A stretch of 64,000 bases of DNA from Cephalopachus bancanus (taxonomy: Eukaryota; Chordata; Mammalia; Primates; Tarsiidae), in assembly GCA_027257055.1 (NCBI GenBank), contig JAPVLO010000233.1:2604001-2668000 (forward strand), given 5' to 3'. How positions within the stretch are numbered: the first letter of the stretch is position 1; each line of letters begins with the position of its first letter. Positions 22,825 to 33,108 of the stretch are shown here, one piece after another. The position numbers and the translations under genes were made by a program. Below the pieces are notes generated by a model. The model worked only from the letters and a program-made list of their open reading frames with translations. It searched no databases and was not told the DNA's origin.

Positions 22825-22930
22825 AGGCTTTATCTGTATTTACAGCCGGTCCTCATCGCTTGCATGACCGCCTGAGCTCTGCCTCCTGTCAGAGCAGCAG
22901 CAGCACTAGAGTCTCATAGGAGCGTGACCC
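22825..22930 (+). repeat. hAT internal segment, duplicate copy 2
   Basis: GAGGCTTTATCTGTATTTAC to CATAGGAGCGTGACCCC. Mismatched to copy 1 at roughly one position in five, then continues into the rest of the hAT element. Confidence 0.8.
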
Positions 22931-23280
22931 CTATCGTGAACTTTGCATACCAGGGATCTAGGTTGCACACTCCTTAGATCTAATGCCTGATAATCTGAGG
23001 TGGAGCAGAGGAGGTGATGTCAGCATTGGGGAGTGGCTGCAAAGACAGATTAACATGAGCAGCAAGGTTTGACTCATGGAGGCCATCATAAATCAATTGC
23101 TTGCAGACGCATATCAAAACCCTCTCAGTGAGTGGCCAGTGAGCTGATGTACTTCACTTCTGCAGCTGCAACTGGTGGCAGGATTTAAGTCAGAATCTAA
23201 CGCTTATTATAGTCTGCGCATGGCCTGCCCATTTTATCACTTTGTCTGTGCCTCTTTTTTTATTTTATGGTGAGTTGTAC

Positions 23281-23739
23281 TGTAGTGGGAAAACAGAGAG
23301 GCCGTGACACTGAGACTATTTTAGGAAGTGGCAGTTTTATTATATTAGTGCTGGTGCCACTCAGCGAGCTAATGCTCTAAGGCTGAGCACCCCGGGAAGA
23401 GAGGAGAGGGGTCTTGTACTTTAGGTAAGGGAGTGGGGGTCGTGTTGAGCGATTGCACATTTTCTTTGGAATTCACAAGGTTGTCCTCAGCAAAATCAGA
23501 TTTTCAAAGAAGACATGGTCTCCAGGAAATGCATAGCAAGCAGGAATTGTAAACTGATAACTTCAAAAAGAGAGGATTTGGGTAAGTGTGTGAATTGGTC
23601 ACTCTTTTGCATTTCCAGGAAAGCCGCCAGTCAGGCTATTTGGTTTTCTCAAGCAAAACCTGTCTAGCGGGTTTTCAGAGCTTGCCGATTGATTTTCAAA
23701 AGGAATACGTTTAACCGCTATCAGCCCCTTTCTGCCACA
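23281..23739 (-). mobile_element. Solo endogenous-retrovirus-like LTR, 4-bp TSD
   Basis: A 459-bp block begins TGTAGTGGG and ends CTGCCACA, so the antisense strand also starts TGTGG and ends CCACTACA. GTAC directly flanks it at 23277-23280 and 23740-23743. On the minus strand a TAATAAAA-type poly(A) signal lies near 23335. It splits the hAT element exactly at AGTTGTAC|GTACAATTG. A 4-bp TSD is usual for class I (gamma-like) retroviral integrations. No internal retroviral sequence remains. Confidence 0.75.
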
Positions 23740-23959
23740 GTACAATTGTTTCATTGTATATTGCAATGTAATGATAATAGAAATAAAGTGCACAATAAAT
23801 GTTATGTGCTGGAATCATCCTGAAATTATCCCCCCTCTTCCTCCAGTTTGTGGCAAAACGGTCTTCCACGAAATTGGTCCCTGATGCCAAAAAGGTTGGG
23901 GACCGCTGCTCTAAGCCACGCTGCAGACCCTGCTTACCTCCTCCTCATCAAACACCACT

Positions 23960-24380
23960 TGGCACACATACCTCCTTGACTCAGAAATATTTAGTAGCCT
24001 CCACTGACTACAGGAAGAATATCAAGCCCATTGACAAGGCCTTCTAAACCCTCTCGGAGGGTCCCCTCTGCCTCTCCCTCTCTCCTTCTCGTCACTCTCC
24101 ATCACACTGCACTCCGGCTGACCTCCAAGCCTGCAGCTCCCCTGTAGGGAGGGCTCCCCCTAAAGTCCTGTCTCTCCTGGATTCCTGGGCCACCTTGAGC
24201 AAAGCCCTGGCATCTCAGAGCAGCAACTTCTGGCCTCACTGACTCGGCTCAGACTTGAGGCTTCCTGGAGGTGACATTGCCTTTTGTAGTTCCCTGCACT
24301 GGACGCTTGGGCTCCTTAAGGACAAGGCTGGTGTCTCTTACCTCCCGGCACCTCAAGCACCGGCACAGCACTGTGGCCTC
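23960..24380 (+). mobile_element. L2 LINE 3' region
   Basis: ACTGACTACAGGAAGAATATC, ACAAGGCCTTCTAAACCCTC, CACACTGCACTCCGGCTGAC, then GGGCTCCTTAAGGACAAGGC: the L2 3' landmarks in order. The stretch between 24150 and 24240 is poorly matched. Confidence 0.6.
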
Positions 24381-24829
24381 GGGCAAGGCAGCTGGTGGGC
24401 TGTGTCCTGAGAAGGGACGAGGGTGCTCAGAGGCAGAGCAGACAGGCGCAGATGGGTGGTGTGTGCTGTACCCTGTGAGCGGGTCTGATCATGGGATGGC
24501 TCTTGAGTCTTGAGAAAGATTCATTTTTTGTTAGGAACGCTGTCTCTGCAAAGAAAGAGTCCTCCCTGGCCCTGGCTGTAACGCGGCAACCCCAAATCAG
24601 AGAGGGCTCGCACATAAGTTTCCTTACCTTTTCCAAAGAAGTCCCCTGGAGGTCCAGCAAGAAAAGACATTGGTTCTTTAGAAATGACGAAGACGCCGAT
24701 GGTGGCTGGTCGGTGAAAAAAGAATCCACTCTCAGAACAACACAGCAAGCAGTTTTATAATCAAGGAAGTGAATTACTCAACTTGCTACATGGTGGTTAT
24801 AATCACATGAGTAAGGGGGTTGCCCACAT
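24381..24829. other. Unassigned DNA
   Basis: Antiparallel frames at 24427-24760 have no domain. No repeat recognised. Confidence 0.4.
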
Positions 24830-24843
24830 TGTTCTCAGCTCTA

Positions 24844-25132
24844 TTTTTTTTTGAATAGGAGTCTCACTCTGTTGCCCAGGCTGGAGTGCAGTGGCATGCT
24901 CATGGCCACCCCAGCATGGACCCGCTGGGCTCTGGCAATCCTTCTGCCTCAGCCTTCCAAGTAGCCAGAACTACCTGTGCATGCTACCACACCCGGCTCA
25001 TTTTTATTTTTATTTTAGAGACGAGGTCATGCCAAATTGCCCGGGCTGGTCTTGAACCCACGGGCTCAGGCAATCCACTCGCCTTGGCCTCCCAGAGTGC
25101 TGGGATGACAGGCTGAGCCACCAAGCCCAGCC
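24844..25132 (-). mobile_element. Alu SINE, type I, with TSD
   Basis: TSD TGTTCTCAGCTCTA (24830-24843) / TGTTCTTAGCTCTA (25133-25146). Left arm GTCTTGAACCCACGGGCTC. Confidence 0.94.
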
Positions 25133-25146
25133 TGTTCTTAGCTCTA

Positions 25147-25812
25147 ATCCATCACCTGCCTCTCAGGACTCTTTACTGGGAATATGCATATCCTGGAGAG
25201 ACCAGCCTCGGCCACAGGTTGCTCTCTGGAGGAGGGAGCAGAAAGAAGCCAGGTACAGCGGAAAAAGTCTATGTCAGGATGATACCTCACACTGGCATAG
25301 CAGGAGCAAAATTAGCTCTGGAGAGAGTGGTCACTTAGGAATGCCTCACTCTATCCTGAGGTCATTGGTTCAGCAGTTGTTGGTGGGCCCTGCTTGTGAG
25401 AAGTGCCCTGCTAGCTCCTGGAATCACAGTCTCTATCTTGCAGGACTGGGAGGAGACACAGCGTTTCTGTCTCCCCCAGAGACAGAAATGATGCCGTAAC
25501 GTAAACATGTGGGTACCCTCAGGAGGGGCACCTGACACTTGCGGGGTTCAGGAGAATTTCCCAAGGAACGGCAGTCTCTGGACTGCAAAGAAGAGAAGGG
25601 ATTATCATAGAAGAGGAAGCAGAGAGGCCATACCAGGCAGCAGGGACAGTAGGTAGAAAGGCCAGGAGGTGAAGAGGGCGTGTGAGATGCTTGTAGACAT
25701 GGTGGTGTAAGTTTCAAGGGCCGAGGGTGGAGTGGATGGTGCAGGGGCCAGACAGGCAAAGGCCTGCGGTGCCAAGTTGAGGCACTTAGACTCTGTTCTA
25801 AGGGTGTTTCCA
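25147..25812 (+). other. Mostly unassigned; possible ancient repeat at 25590-25800
   Basis: 25690-25800 has GGAGTGGATGGTGCAGGGGC and GGCCTGCGGTGCCAAGTTGA, which resembles the long ancient repeat seen at 31495-32158. Low confidence. Confidence 0.35.
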
Positions 25813-25897
25813 CAGGCAGCTTCTGAGATAGAATGAGCTGGGAAGTATTCTCTCCTCTTCTATTTTATTTTTGACGAATTTGTGTAGAATCGATGTT
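25813..25897 (-). mobile_element. L1 LINE fragment, duplicate copy 1
   Basis: AGCTGGGAAGTATTCTCTCC and the following bases match L1 ORF2 antisense sequence. The same stretch recurs at 26186-26262 after an Alu. Confidence 0.65.
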
Positions 25898-26180
25898 GAT
25901 TATTTTTCCTTTGAGTCAGGGCCTCCCTCTGTCACCCAGGCTGGAGTGCAGTGGCACAGTCACAGCTCACTGCAGCCTTGACCTGCTGGGCTCAGCCTTC
26001 TGGGTAGCTGAGACTACAGGCGTGAGCCACCATGCCCGGCTAATTTTTTTAATTTTTGTTAAACAAGGTCTTGGTCTTGTTATGTTGCCTAGGCTGGCCT
26101 CGAACTCCTGGCTCAAGCGATCCTCCCACCTTGGCCTTCCAAAGTGCTAGTATTACAGGTGTGAGCCACTGTGGCCAGCC
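25898..26180 (-). mobile_element. Alu SINE, type O
   Basis: Right arm shortened; linker TTTAATTTTTGTTAAACAAGG. Lies between the two L1 duplicate copies. Confidence 0.88.
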
Positions 26181-26324
26181 CTTGACAGGCAGTTTCTAAG
26201 ATAAAATAAGCTGGGAAGTACTCTCTCTCTCTTTTTTTTTGAAGAGTTGATGTTAATTCTTTAAATGTTTGGTAGAATTCATCAATAAAGCCATCTGGTC
26301 ATGGACTTTTATTTTATGGGAATT

Positions 26325-26596
26325 TTTTTTTTTTTTTGAGTTGGAGCCTCTCACCCAGGCTGGAGTACAGTGGCACGTTCATGGCCACCCCAGTGTCGAC
26401 CTGCTGGGATCCAGTGATCCTTCCACCTCACCCTTCCAAGTAGCTGGAATTACAGGTGCGCGCTACTATGCTCAGCTAATTTTTTATTTTTTTATTAGCA
26501 GAGACGAGGCTGGTCATGAACTTGCGGGCTCAGGCAATCCTCTCGTCTCAGCTTCCCAAAGTGGTGGGATTACAGACTGAGCCACCAAGTCTGGCC
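26325..26596 (-). mobile_element. Alu SINE, type I
   Basis: Inserted in L1. The arm is shortened at the start (GAGCCTCTCACCCAGG) and in the left arm. Flanks GGGAATTTTTTT / AGGAAATTTTTTT suggest a TSD. Confidence 0.9.
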
Positions 26597-26995
26597 AGGA
26601 AATTTTTTTATGACTGATTCAACATCTTTCTTGTTACAGGTATACTCAGATTTTCAGTTCAGTAGTTTGTGTGTTTCTACAAATATGTCCATTCCATCTA
26701 GGTTATCTAATTTGTCAGCATATGACTGTTTATAGTATTTCCCCGTGACTCTTTTTATTTCTGTAAGATCAGTAGTAATGTTTTTTTTTCATATCTGATT
26801 TTAGTAATTGGAGCTTTCTCTCTTATTTTCTTGGTCAGTGTTGTTGATTTTTTAATCCTTTTTTATTCTATATCTTATTTACTTTCTTTCTAACCTTTAT
26901 TATTTCTCCTGCTCATTTTTGGGTTTAGTTTGCTTTCTTTTTTTCTATTTTTTTGAAGGTGGGATGTTAGATTACTGATATGAGATCTTTCTTTT

Positions 26996-27013
26996 AAATA
27001 TATATATATATAT
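26996..27013. repeat. TA microsatellite
   Basis: About nine TA units inside the L1 copy. Confidence 0.95.
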
Positions 27014-27115
27014 TTACATTTGCAAATTTTTCTGTAAGCACTGCTTTGACTACATCCTTAAATTTTGTTGTGTTGTGTTTTCATTTAAATTCATCTCAAA
27101 GTATTTTCTAATGTA

Positions 27116-27595
27116 TTATGGAAATTGGTTCGCATGATTATGGAGATTGAGAAGTCCCACGATAGGCTGTCTTGAAGCTGGAGAACCAGGGAACCCCAGT
27201 GGTGTGATTCATTCTGAGTCTGAAGGTTGGGCAACCATGGCAGATGATGGTGTAACACTCCGTCCAAGGCCAGAGGCCTAAGGAACAGAGGTTATTGGTG
27301 CAAGTCCTGGAGCCCAAAGGCCTGAGACCCTGGAGTTCTGATGTCTGAGCGCAGGAGAGGACAGATGTCCCAGCTCCAAAAACGAGAGTGAATTACCCTT
27401 TCGCCGCCATTTTGCCCTAACTGGACCCTTAATGAATTGGATGGTGCCCACCCACATCAGTGAGAGCAGGTCTTCTTTATTCAGTCTGCCTGATTCAAAC
27501 ACTCTTTTCTAAAAACATCCTTACAGACACACTCAGAAATAACGTTTTACCAGCTATCTGGGTATCCCTTCACCCAGTCAAGTTGACACAAAAAA
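27116..27595 (+). repeat. Ancient interspersed repeat, family not assigned
   Basis: GAAGTCCCACGATAGGCTGTC, AAGCTGGAGAACCAGGGAAC, AATGAATTGGATGGTGCCCA and CCCAGTCAAGTTGACACA are landmarks I associate with a common mammalian repeat. I cannot name it. Confidence 0.5.
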
Positions 27596-28680
27596 TTGGC
27601 CATCACGGTTACTTCTCTCTTGAAGCTCTCAAGATTCTCTCTTGGTCTTTTGACAGTTTGATTACGATGTGCTTAGGTGTGGGTCTCTGGGTTTATCCTA
27701 CCTGGAGTCCGTTGACCTTCTTGAATGTGTAGATGAATGTCTTTCATCAAATCGTGGGAAGTTTTTGTCTCTTTCCCACTCTTCTCTCACTTTGGTATGC
27801 CCGTTAAGTGCATATTGGTACACTTGACAGTGCTGTCTCCTCACAGGTCTTGGAGGCATTACATTTCTTCCCTCTTTTTTTCTTCTTTCCCCCCACTTTC
27901 TGTTTCTCATGCTGGGCAATCTTAATTGACCTGCAAGTGTCCCGGTTCCTTTTTCCACCTGCTAGTGGATTTCCATTTCAGTGATTGTACTTTTTAACTA
28001 CAGAATTTCTACTTGGTTCTATTTTATATTTTATATCGTTTCACTGATATTCTTTATTTGGTGAGACATCCTCCTCAGACTTTCCTTTAGTTCTTTAGAT
28101 TTAATTTTCTTCAATTCTTTAATGTATTTAAAATAACAGATTCAAAGTCTTTGCTAAGTCCAATGCCTGGACTTCTTTAGGGGATGTTTCTATTCATTGT
28201 TGTTTTTTAGAAAACATTTTTTGTTGTTGTTAAAAAAAAATGGACATTTTGACTGGACTCAGTGGCTCAGCCTGTAATCCCAGCACTCTGGGAGGCCAAG
28301 GTGAGTGGAATGCTTGAGCCCAAGGGTTCAAGACCAGCCCAGGCAACTTGGTGAGACCTTGTCTCTACAATAAATCAAAAATTAGCCGGGCATGGTAGCA
28401 CATACCTGTAGTTCTGGCTACTTGGAAGGCTGAGGCGGAAGGATCATCGGAGCCCAGCAGGTCAACGCTGGGGTGGCTCAGAGTGTGCCCACTGCACTCT
28501 AGCCTGAGCGCCAGAGTGAGACTCCAACTCAAAAAAAAAAAAAGGACATTTTAAATCATATGATGTGGCAACTCTGGACATCAGATTCTGTTGTGTCCCC
28601 AGGGTTTGTTGTTGCTGTTTGTTGTTATTACTGTTGTGTTTAGTGATTTTTCTGAACAAATTCTGTGAAGTCTATTCTTT
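27596..28680 (-). mobile_element. L1/HAL1-like LINE, 5' part, decayed
   Basis: Antisense landmarks: TTGAAGCTCTCAAGATTCTC, TTTGACAGTTTGATTACGAT, TGTCTTTCATCAAATCGTGG, TTCAGTGATTGTACTTTTTA. Interrupted by an Alu at 28251-28541 and resumes to about 28680. Confidence 0.65.
28251..28541 (+). mobile_element. Alu SINE, type A, with TSD
   Basis: AAAATGGACATTTT before and AAAAAGGACATTTT after. Has GTGGCTCAGCCTG, ACAATAAATCAAAAATTAG and a worn B box. Confidence 0.93.
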
Positions 28681-28877
28681 TTTTAAATTATAGATCTGTG
28701 GGATACAAGTCAGGATTAGTTACACAAAACAGGCTTCATGCATGTGAAGTTTGGCCCTTGCGTCCCCTGGTTTAGGACCAGGTGCCTTTGTGATGCTACG
28801 TGCCCCGCCCCCGCGGCAGTGTCCATCATCTGCTGATGCCTCGCTTGTGCTAATGAGTCCACTTATGAGTGAGATGT
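28681..28877 (-). mobile_element. Short 5'-truncated L1 3' end with TSD
   Basis: About 197 bp of lineage L1 3' sequence in antisense starting with T-run and AAATTATAGATCTGTGGG. TSD AAGTCTATTCTTT (28668-28680) / AAAGTCTATTCTTT (28878-28891). A very short insertion. Confidence 0.8.
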
Positions 28878-28891
28878 AAAGTCTATTCTTT

Positions 28892-29326
28892 GTCACATTT
28901 GACCACTGAACTCTTGCTCAATGAGCTAGCGGTCAGTTCATGAAAGGACAGCCATAGCCAATAAATCTCCCAGTCTGTGCAGAGGGCTTCTGTGTGCACT
29001 TGGGGGAATTCTTCAACACTCAGCCACACAGTTGACAGCTGTGTCTTAGCTTCCACTTCCTGGCTTTTCAGCGCCCCAAGGTCAGCCGGAGGTGAGAGCC
29101 TTGGGCCTTGTCAAGTCATTTCTGAGCATGTGCACAGCCGCAGACATAAGCACAGTTTTACACATACACAAGGCCTGTTAGGAGTCCAGGAAGAAGATGG
29201 AGCTCGCCAAAGATCCTATGGAGGTCTCATTCCCCAGATTTTTCTTGTAAGCTTTTTGGTGAGTTTACTGTTCGCCCAACTGCCATCCACAGCTCAGGCA
29301 GCACAAAGCATCCAGCCAGAAAGTTA
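28892..29326. other. Unassigned DNA
   Basis: Nothing recognised; the frame at 28977-29327 has no domain. Confidence 0.4.
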
Positions 29327-29340
29327 AACAATTGCCTCCA

Positions 29341-29650
29341 GGCAGAGCGCTGTGGCTCATGCCTGTCCTCCCAGCACTTTGGGAGGCAGAAGTGACAGGA
29401 TTGCCTGAACCCAGGGGTTCGAGACCATCCTGAGCGACTTGACAAGACCTCATCTCTACAATACATAAAAAAGTTAGCTGGGAGTGGTGGCGTGCGCCTG
29501 TGGATCCAGCTACTCCAGAGGCTGAGGCAGAAGGATCGCTTGAGCCCAGGAGGTCGAGGCTGCAGGAGCCATGATTGACTTCATTCCAGCCTGGGTGACA
29601 GAGTGAGACTCTGACTCAAAAAGCAAATAATAAAGGAAGAAAGAAAAGAA
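29341..29650 (+). mobile_element. Alu SINE, type I, with TSD
   Basis: AAACAATTGCCTCC before and AAACAGTTGCCTCC after. The tail is degraded to AAAGGAAGAAAGAAAAG. Confidence 0.92.
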
Positions 29651-30111
29651 AAACAGTTGCCTCCGATTTTTCTTGACAAGCACCCCTGGAAGAAAGCCTC
29701 TTGTCAGCGGTTGAGCTCTAAGGTCAAAGATGACCTTGTAAATGGGATCTTCTAGAAACGACCACAGAGGCTTGGGAATGAGGCTTTCAGGGAGTCCCAC
29801 CTCCATCTATCTCCCTCTGATGGCTGCCAGGCTGCTGCCTCCCACGGCGACTGTTGGTTTTCTAGGGCACCACGGAGTGGGAAGTAGGGATACAGGAACA
29901 GGGCATGTTGAAACACCACATATCGGAAACCCAGCCATTGTAATGAAGCAAAACCTTTCCAGATTGCTGCCAGCCTTTGGTTAATTTCCAGAGTTCTAGA
30001 AAACTCATTTTTGACAATGTTGGGGGGGACAATTTTCTTATTGCCTTTTTTTTTTTTTTTTTTTTTTGCAAGGGAGAATTTGGGGATTATCCGTTAATAA
30101 TTGATTTGCCA
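29651..30111. other. Unassigned DNA with a 22-bp T-run
   Basis: T-run at 30046-30067 without a recognisable Alu or L1 attached. Otherwise nothing recognised. Confidence 0.45.
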
Positions 30112-30405
30112 GCCGGGCTCGGTGGCTCAGCCTGTAATCCCGTGCCTTTGGGAGGCTGAGGTGAGTGGATTGCCTGAGCCCATGGGTTCGAGACCCGCCT
30201 GAGCAGGCGAGACCTCATCTCTACAATAAATCAAAAAAAAAATTAGCCGGGCATGGTAGCGCGCGCCTGTAATTCCAGCTACTCGGAAGGCCGAGGCGGA
30301 AGGATTGCCGGAGCCCAGCAGGTCGAGGCAGCGGTGGCCGGGAGCGGCCACTGCACTCCAGTCTGGGCGACAGAGTGAGACTCCAACTCAAAAAATAATA
30401 ATAAT
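30112..30405 (+). mobile_element. Alu SINE, type A-del, with TSD
   Basis: ATTGATTTGCCA before and TTGATTTGTCA after. Left arm has ATGGGTTCGAGACCCGC and GAGCAGGCGAGACC. The right arm has the perfect GTGGCCG/CGGCCAC hairpin. Confidence 0.95.
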
Positions 30406-30685
30406 GATTGATTTGTCAAATATCAATCCATGTGGTTTACCTACTATCAACCAGATTTATGTTTTGGGGAATCACTCTGGCCCTAGTATGTAGAAGACTC
30501 GGAGGTCTGGGGAAGACCGAAGTCAGGGAGGTGGGCTGGGAGTTCTATGGACAATAGGTAGCGGCTGATCGAGAGAGACCCGCAATGAGGTGGTCGCAAG
30601 GGGGGTGTGCTACTGACATCCCAAAGGATTACAGCTTGTCGGGTTCTGGGCTCAGTGCTCATATACCTTTCTGTAGATAATTGAG

Positions 30686-30753
30686 TGTATGTATGTAATA
30701 TATATAATTACACACACTATATATATTATATTATATATATGTATATATATATA
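30686..30753. repeat. TA/TG-rich low-complexity tract
   Basis: Mixed TATG and TA repeats upstream of the Alu T-tail. Confidence 0.9.
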
Positions 30754-31047
30754 TTTTTTTTGATTTGTGTGGGGTCTTACTCTGTCACCCAGGCTGGAGT
30801 GCAGTGGCACGATTATGGCTGACCCCAGCCTCGACCTCCTAGCCTCAGGCAGTCCTTCTGCCTCAGCCTCCTGAGTAACTGAGACTACAGGTGTGCACCA
30901 CCACGCCCAGATAACTTTTTTTATTTTTTGTAGAGAAAAGGTCTTGCTATGTTGCCCAGGCTGGTCTCAAACTCCTGGGCTCAAGTGATTCTCCTGCCTC
31001 GGCCTCCCAAAGTGTTGGGATTAGAGTTGTGAGCAGCTGTGCCTAAC
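30754..31047 (-). mobile_element. Alu SINE, type O
   Basis: Two-armed old copy; adjacent to the TA-rich tract. Confidence 0.9.
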
Positions 31048-31063
31048 CCACTGTGCCTATTTT

Positions 31064-31326
31064 ATTTTATTATTATTTTTTGAGTCGGAGTCTCAATTCT
31101 GTTGCCCAGGCTGGAGTGCAGTGGCACGCTCACGGCCACCCCAGCGTTGACCTGCTGGGCTCCGGTGATCCTTCCGCCTCAGTCTTCCAAGTCGTCAGAA
31201 CTACAGGCGCACGCTACCACACCCAGCTATTGTACCACACCATTGTAGACACAAGGCCTCACCAAGTTGCCTGGGCTGGTCTTGAACCTGCGGACTCAGG
31301 GAATCCACTCGCCTTGACCTCTCACA
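31064..31326 (-). mobile_element. Alu SINE, type I, 5'-truncated, with TSD
   Basis: TGTGCCTATTTTA before and TGTACCTATTTTA after. It lacks the last about 25 bp of the head (stops after CTTGACCTCTCACA). Inserted in MIR sequence. Confidence 0.9.
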
Positions 31327-31445
31327 TTGTACCTATTTTAAAGATGCTGAAACTACTTTCAGAGAAGGCCAGTCCCTTGCCCAAGATAACACACTAAGGT
31401 GAGGTTTGACATCTTCATTCGTCTGACTTTAAAATTCGTGCTCAT
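31327..31445 (-). mobile_element. MIR SINE fragment
   Basis: TACCTATTTTAAAGATGCTG, CTTTCAGAGAAGGCCAGTC, TGCCCAAGATAACACACTA follow MIR antisense. Confidence 0.6.
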
Positions 31446-31494
31446 GTTCACTGCCTTGGTTTCCAGAATCAGGCTTAACGACCACAATAGAAAC

Positions 31495-32160
31495 AGATCC
31501 TTCAAGCAACAAATACTATTGATGACCAGATATGTGCCGGGTCTGTCCTAGGTGTTGGGGATGCAATTGTGAACCCCGTAGAAAACGACTCCCTGCCTCC
31601 AGGGCAGTCACATGACAGTTGGCAAAGACAGACAGTGAGCAAGATATACAGGCAAACACCGGCTCATGCAGGGTAGTGACGAGTGTTCAAATGGAAGAAA
31701 GAGAGGAAAGGGAGCAGATGGGTTGGGAGGGTGTTTAAACACAGTGGCCAGGTCAGAAGACCTCACCTGAGTAAGGATCTCGAAGCCGAGGGAGGAGCCA
31801 TATCCACATCCAGGTGAATGGCGTTGCAGGAAGAGGAAACAGCAGGTGCAAAGGCCCTGAAGCAGGAACAGCAAGGGGCTGGGGGTGAGTGGAGCTGAGG
31901 GAGTGAGGGAGAAGAGTTTGAGGGGACTAGGACGGAGTGGTGACAGGGGCTCAGGTCAAGTGGACCCTACAGGCCGCTGAAGGAAGTTGGGCTTCAAGGA
32001 GTGACATGATTAGAAGGATGACTGATTTTTGTGTTGAGAGCAGAGAGTCGAGGCTGGCAACCGGGAGGGCAGGTAGGGAGCTGTACCTACCTGCTGTACC
32101 CAGGAAAGAGCAGGTGGAAGGTGGGAGCGGTGGAGAAGGTAAGAGGGAGCCAGTTTTGGG
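31495..32160 (+). repeat. Long ancient mammalian repeat
   Basis: Collinear landmarks: ATATGTGCCGGGTCTGTCCT, GAAACAGCAGGTGCAAAGGC, CCTGAAGCAGGAACAGCAAG, GGAGTGACATGATTAGAAGG. It resumes at 32487-32520 (ACTATATTTTGAAGGTGGAG) after an Alu. I recognise it as widespread in mammals but do not name it. Confidence 0.6.
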
Positions 32161-32171
32161 ACTATATTTTG

Positions 32172-32486
32172 TTTTTTGTGCTTTCTTCGTTTGTTTCGTG
32201 TTTGAATGAGGGTCTCACTCTGCTGCCCAGGTTGGAGCACGATCACAGTTTACCACAGTCTCAACCTCCTTGAGCTCAGGTGATCCTTCCATCTCAGCCA
32301 CCCGAGTAGCTGGGACTGCAGGTGTGCGCCACCACGCCTGGCTAACTTTTAAAATTTTTTTTGTTGGGACGAGGTCTCTCGCAATGTTGCCCAGGCTGGT
32401 ATTGAATTTCTGGGCTCAAGTGTTCTTCTCCACCCCAGCATCCCACAGTGCTGGGATGACAGATGTGAGCCACTGCACCTGGCCCT
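32172..32486 (-). mobile_element. Alu SINE, type O, with TSD
   Basis: GGACTATATTTTG at 32159-32171 and 32487-32499. Lacks the GTGCAGTGG piece of the right arm. Confidence 0.92.
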
Positions 32487-32519
32487 GGACTATATTTTGA
32501 AGGTGGAGTCGGCAGGATT

Positions 32520-32737
32520 TGAGACCAGCCTGGGGAACTTGGTGAGACCTCATCTCTACAATAAATAAAAATTAGCCAGGCGTGGCAGCGTGCGCCTGTA
32601 GTTCTGGCTCCTTGGGAGGCTGAGACGGAAGAATCCCCGGAGCCCAGCAGGTCAAGGCTGCGGTGGCCGGGGGCATGCCACTGCACTCCAGTCTAGGTGA
32701 CAGAGTGAGACTTCAACTCAAAAACAACAACAACAAA
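32520..32737 (+). mobile_element. Alu SINE, type A, 5'-truncated
   Basis: Starts inside the left arm at GAGACCAGCCTGGGGAACTT, then linker ACAATAAATAAAAATTAGCC and full right arm. Tail is an AAC repeat. Confidence 0.9.
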
Positions 32738-32808
32738 CCATGGGCCTGGATGAACAAGACTAGTGTGGAAAAGAGAACCGAGAAGTGGCCATTCATAGCC
32801 TCCTGGTG

Positions 32809-33096
32809 GGCCGGGCATGGTGGCTCACCCCTGTCACCTCAGCACTTTGGGAGGCCGAGGTGGGAGGATCGCTTGAGCCCAGAAATTTGAGACCAGCCTG
32901 GGCAACCTAGCGAGACCTTCTCTACAAAAAAGTTTTGAACATTATCTGGGCGAGGTGGTGTGCACCTAGAGTCCCAGCTACTTGGGAGGCTGAGGCAAAA
33001 GGATCACCTGAGCCCAGAGGACGAGGCTGTGGTGAGCCGTTAGCGTGCCACTGTGCTCCAGGGAGGGTGACAGAGGGAGACCCCGACTCAAAAAAA
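32809..33096 (+). mobile_element. Alu SINE, type O, with TSD
   Basis: AGCCTCCTGGTG at 32797-32808 and 33097-33108, an exact match. Confidence 0.95.
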
Positions 33097-33108
33097 AGCC
33101 TCCTGGTG

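Larger units (their letters stand above)
22385..23908 (+). mobile_element. hAT-like DNA transposon with 8-bp TSD
   Basis: The left terminus CAGGGGTCCACAAC and right terminus GTTGGGGACCGCTG are near-complementary ends. Flanks ATCTAAGC (22377-22384) and CTCTAAGC (23909-23916) match at 7 of 8 positions, the TSD length typical of hAT elements. Internal landmarks TTGCTTGCAGACGCATATCA and AATAAAGTGCACAATAAATG agree with a common mammalian non-coding hAT-type repeat I remember; I do not trust my recall of its name. It is interrupted by an inverted duplicated segment (about 22579-22822) and by a solo LTR (23281-23739). Confidence 0.8.
26186..27115 (-). mobile_element. L1 LINE, ORF2 region, decayed
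   Basis: Antisense L1 landmarks in order: AATGTTTGGTAGAATTCATC, AAGCCATCTGGTCATGGAC, TTACAGGTATACTCAGATTT, TCTAGGTTATCTAATTTGTC, CTCAAAGTATTTTCTAATG. Split by an Alu at 26325-26596. No open frame remains. Confidence 0.8.

Noticed and set aside
30046..30067. T-run as an L1 or Alu tail
   Set aside because: No element sequence follows it; it may be a remnant but cannot be assigned.
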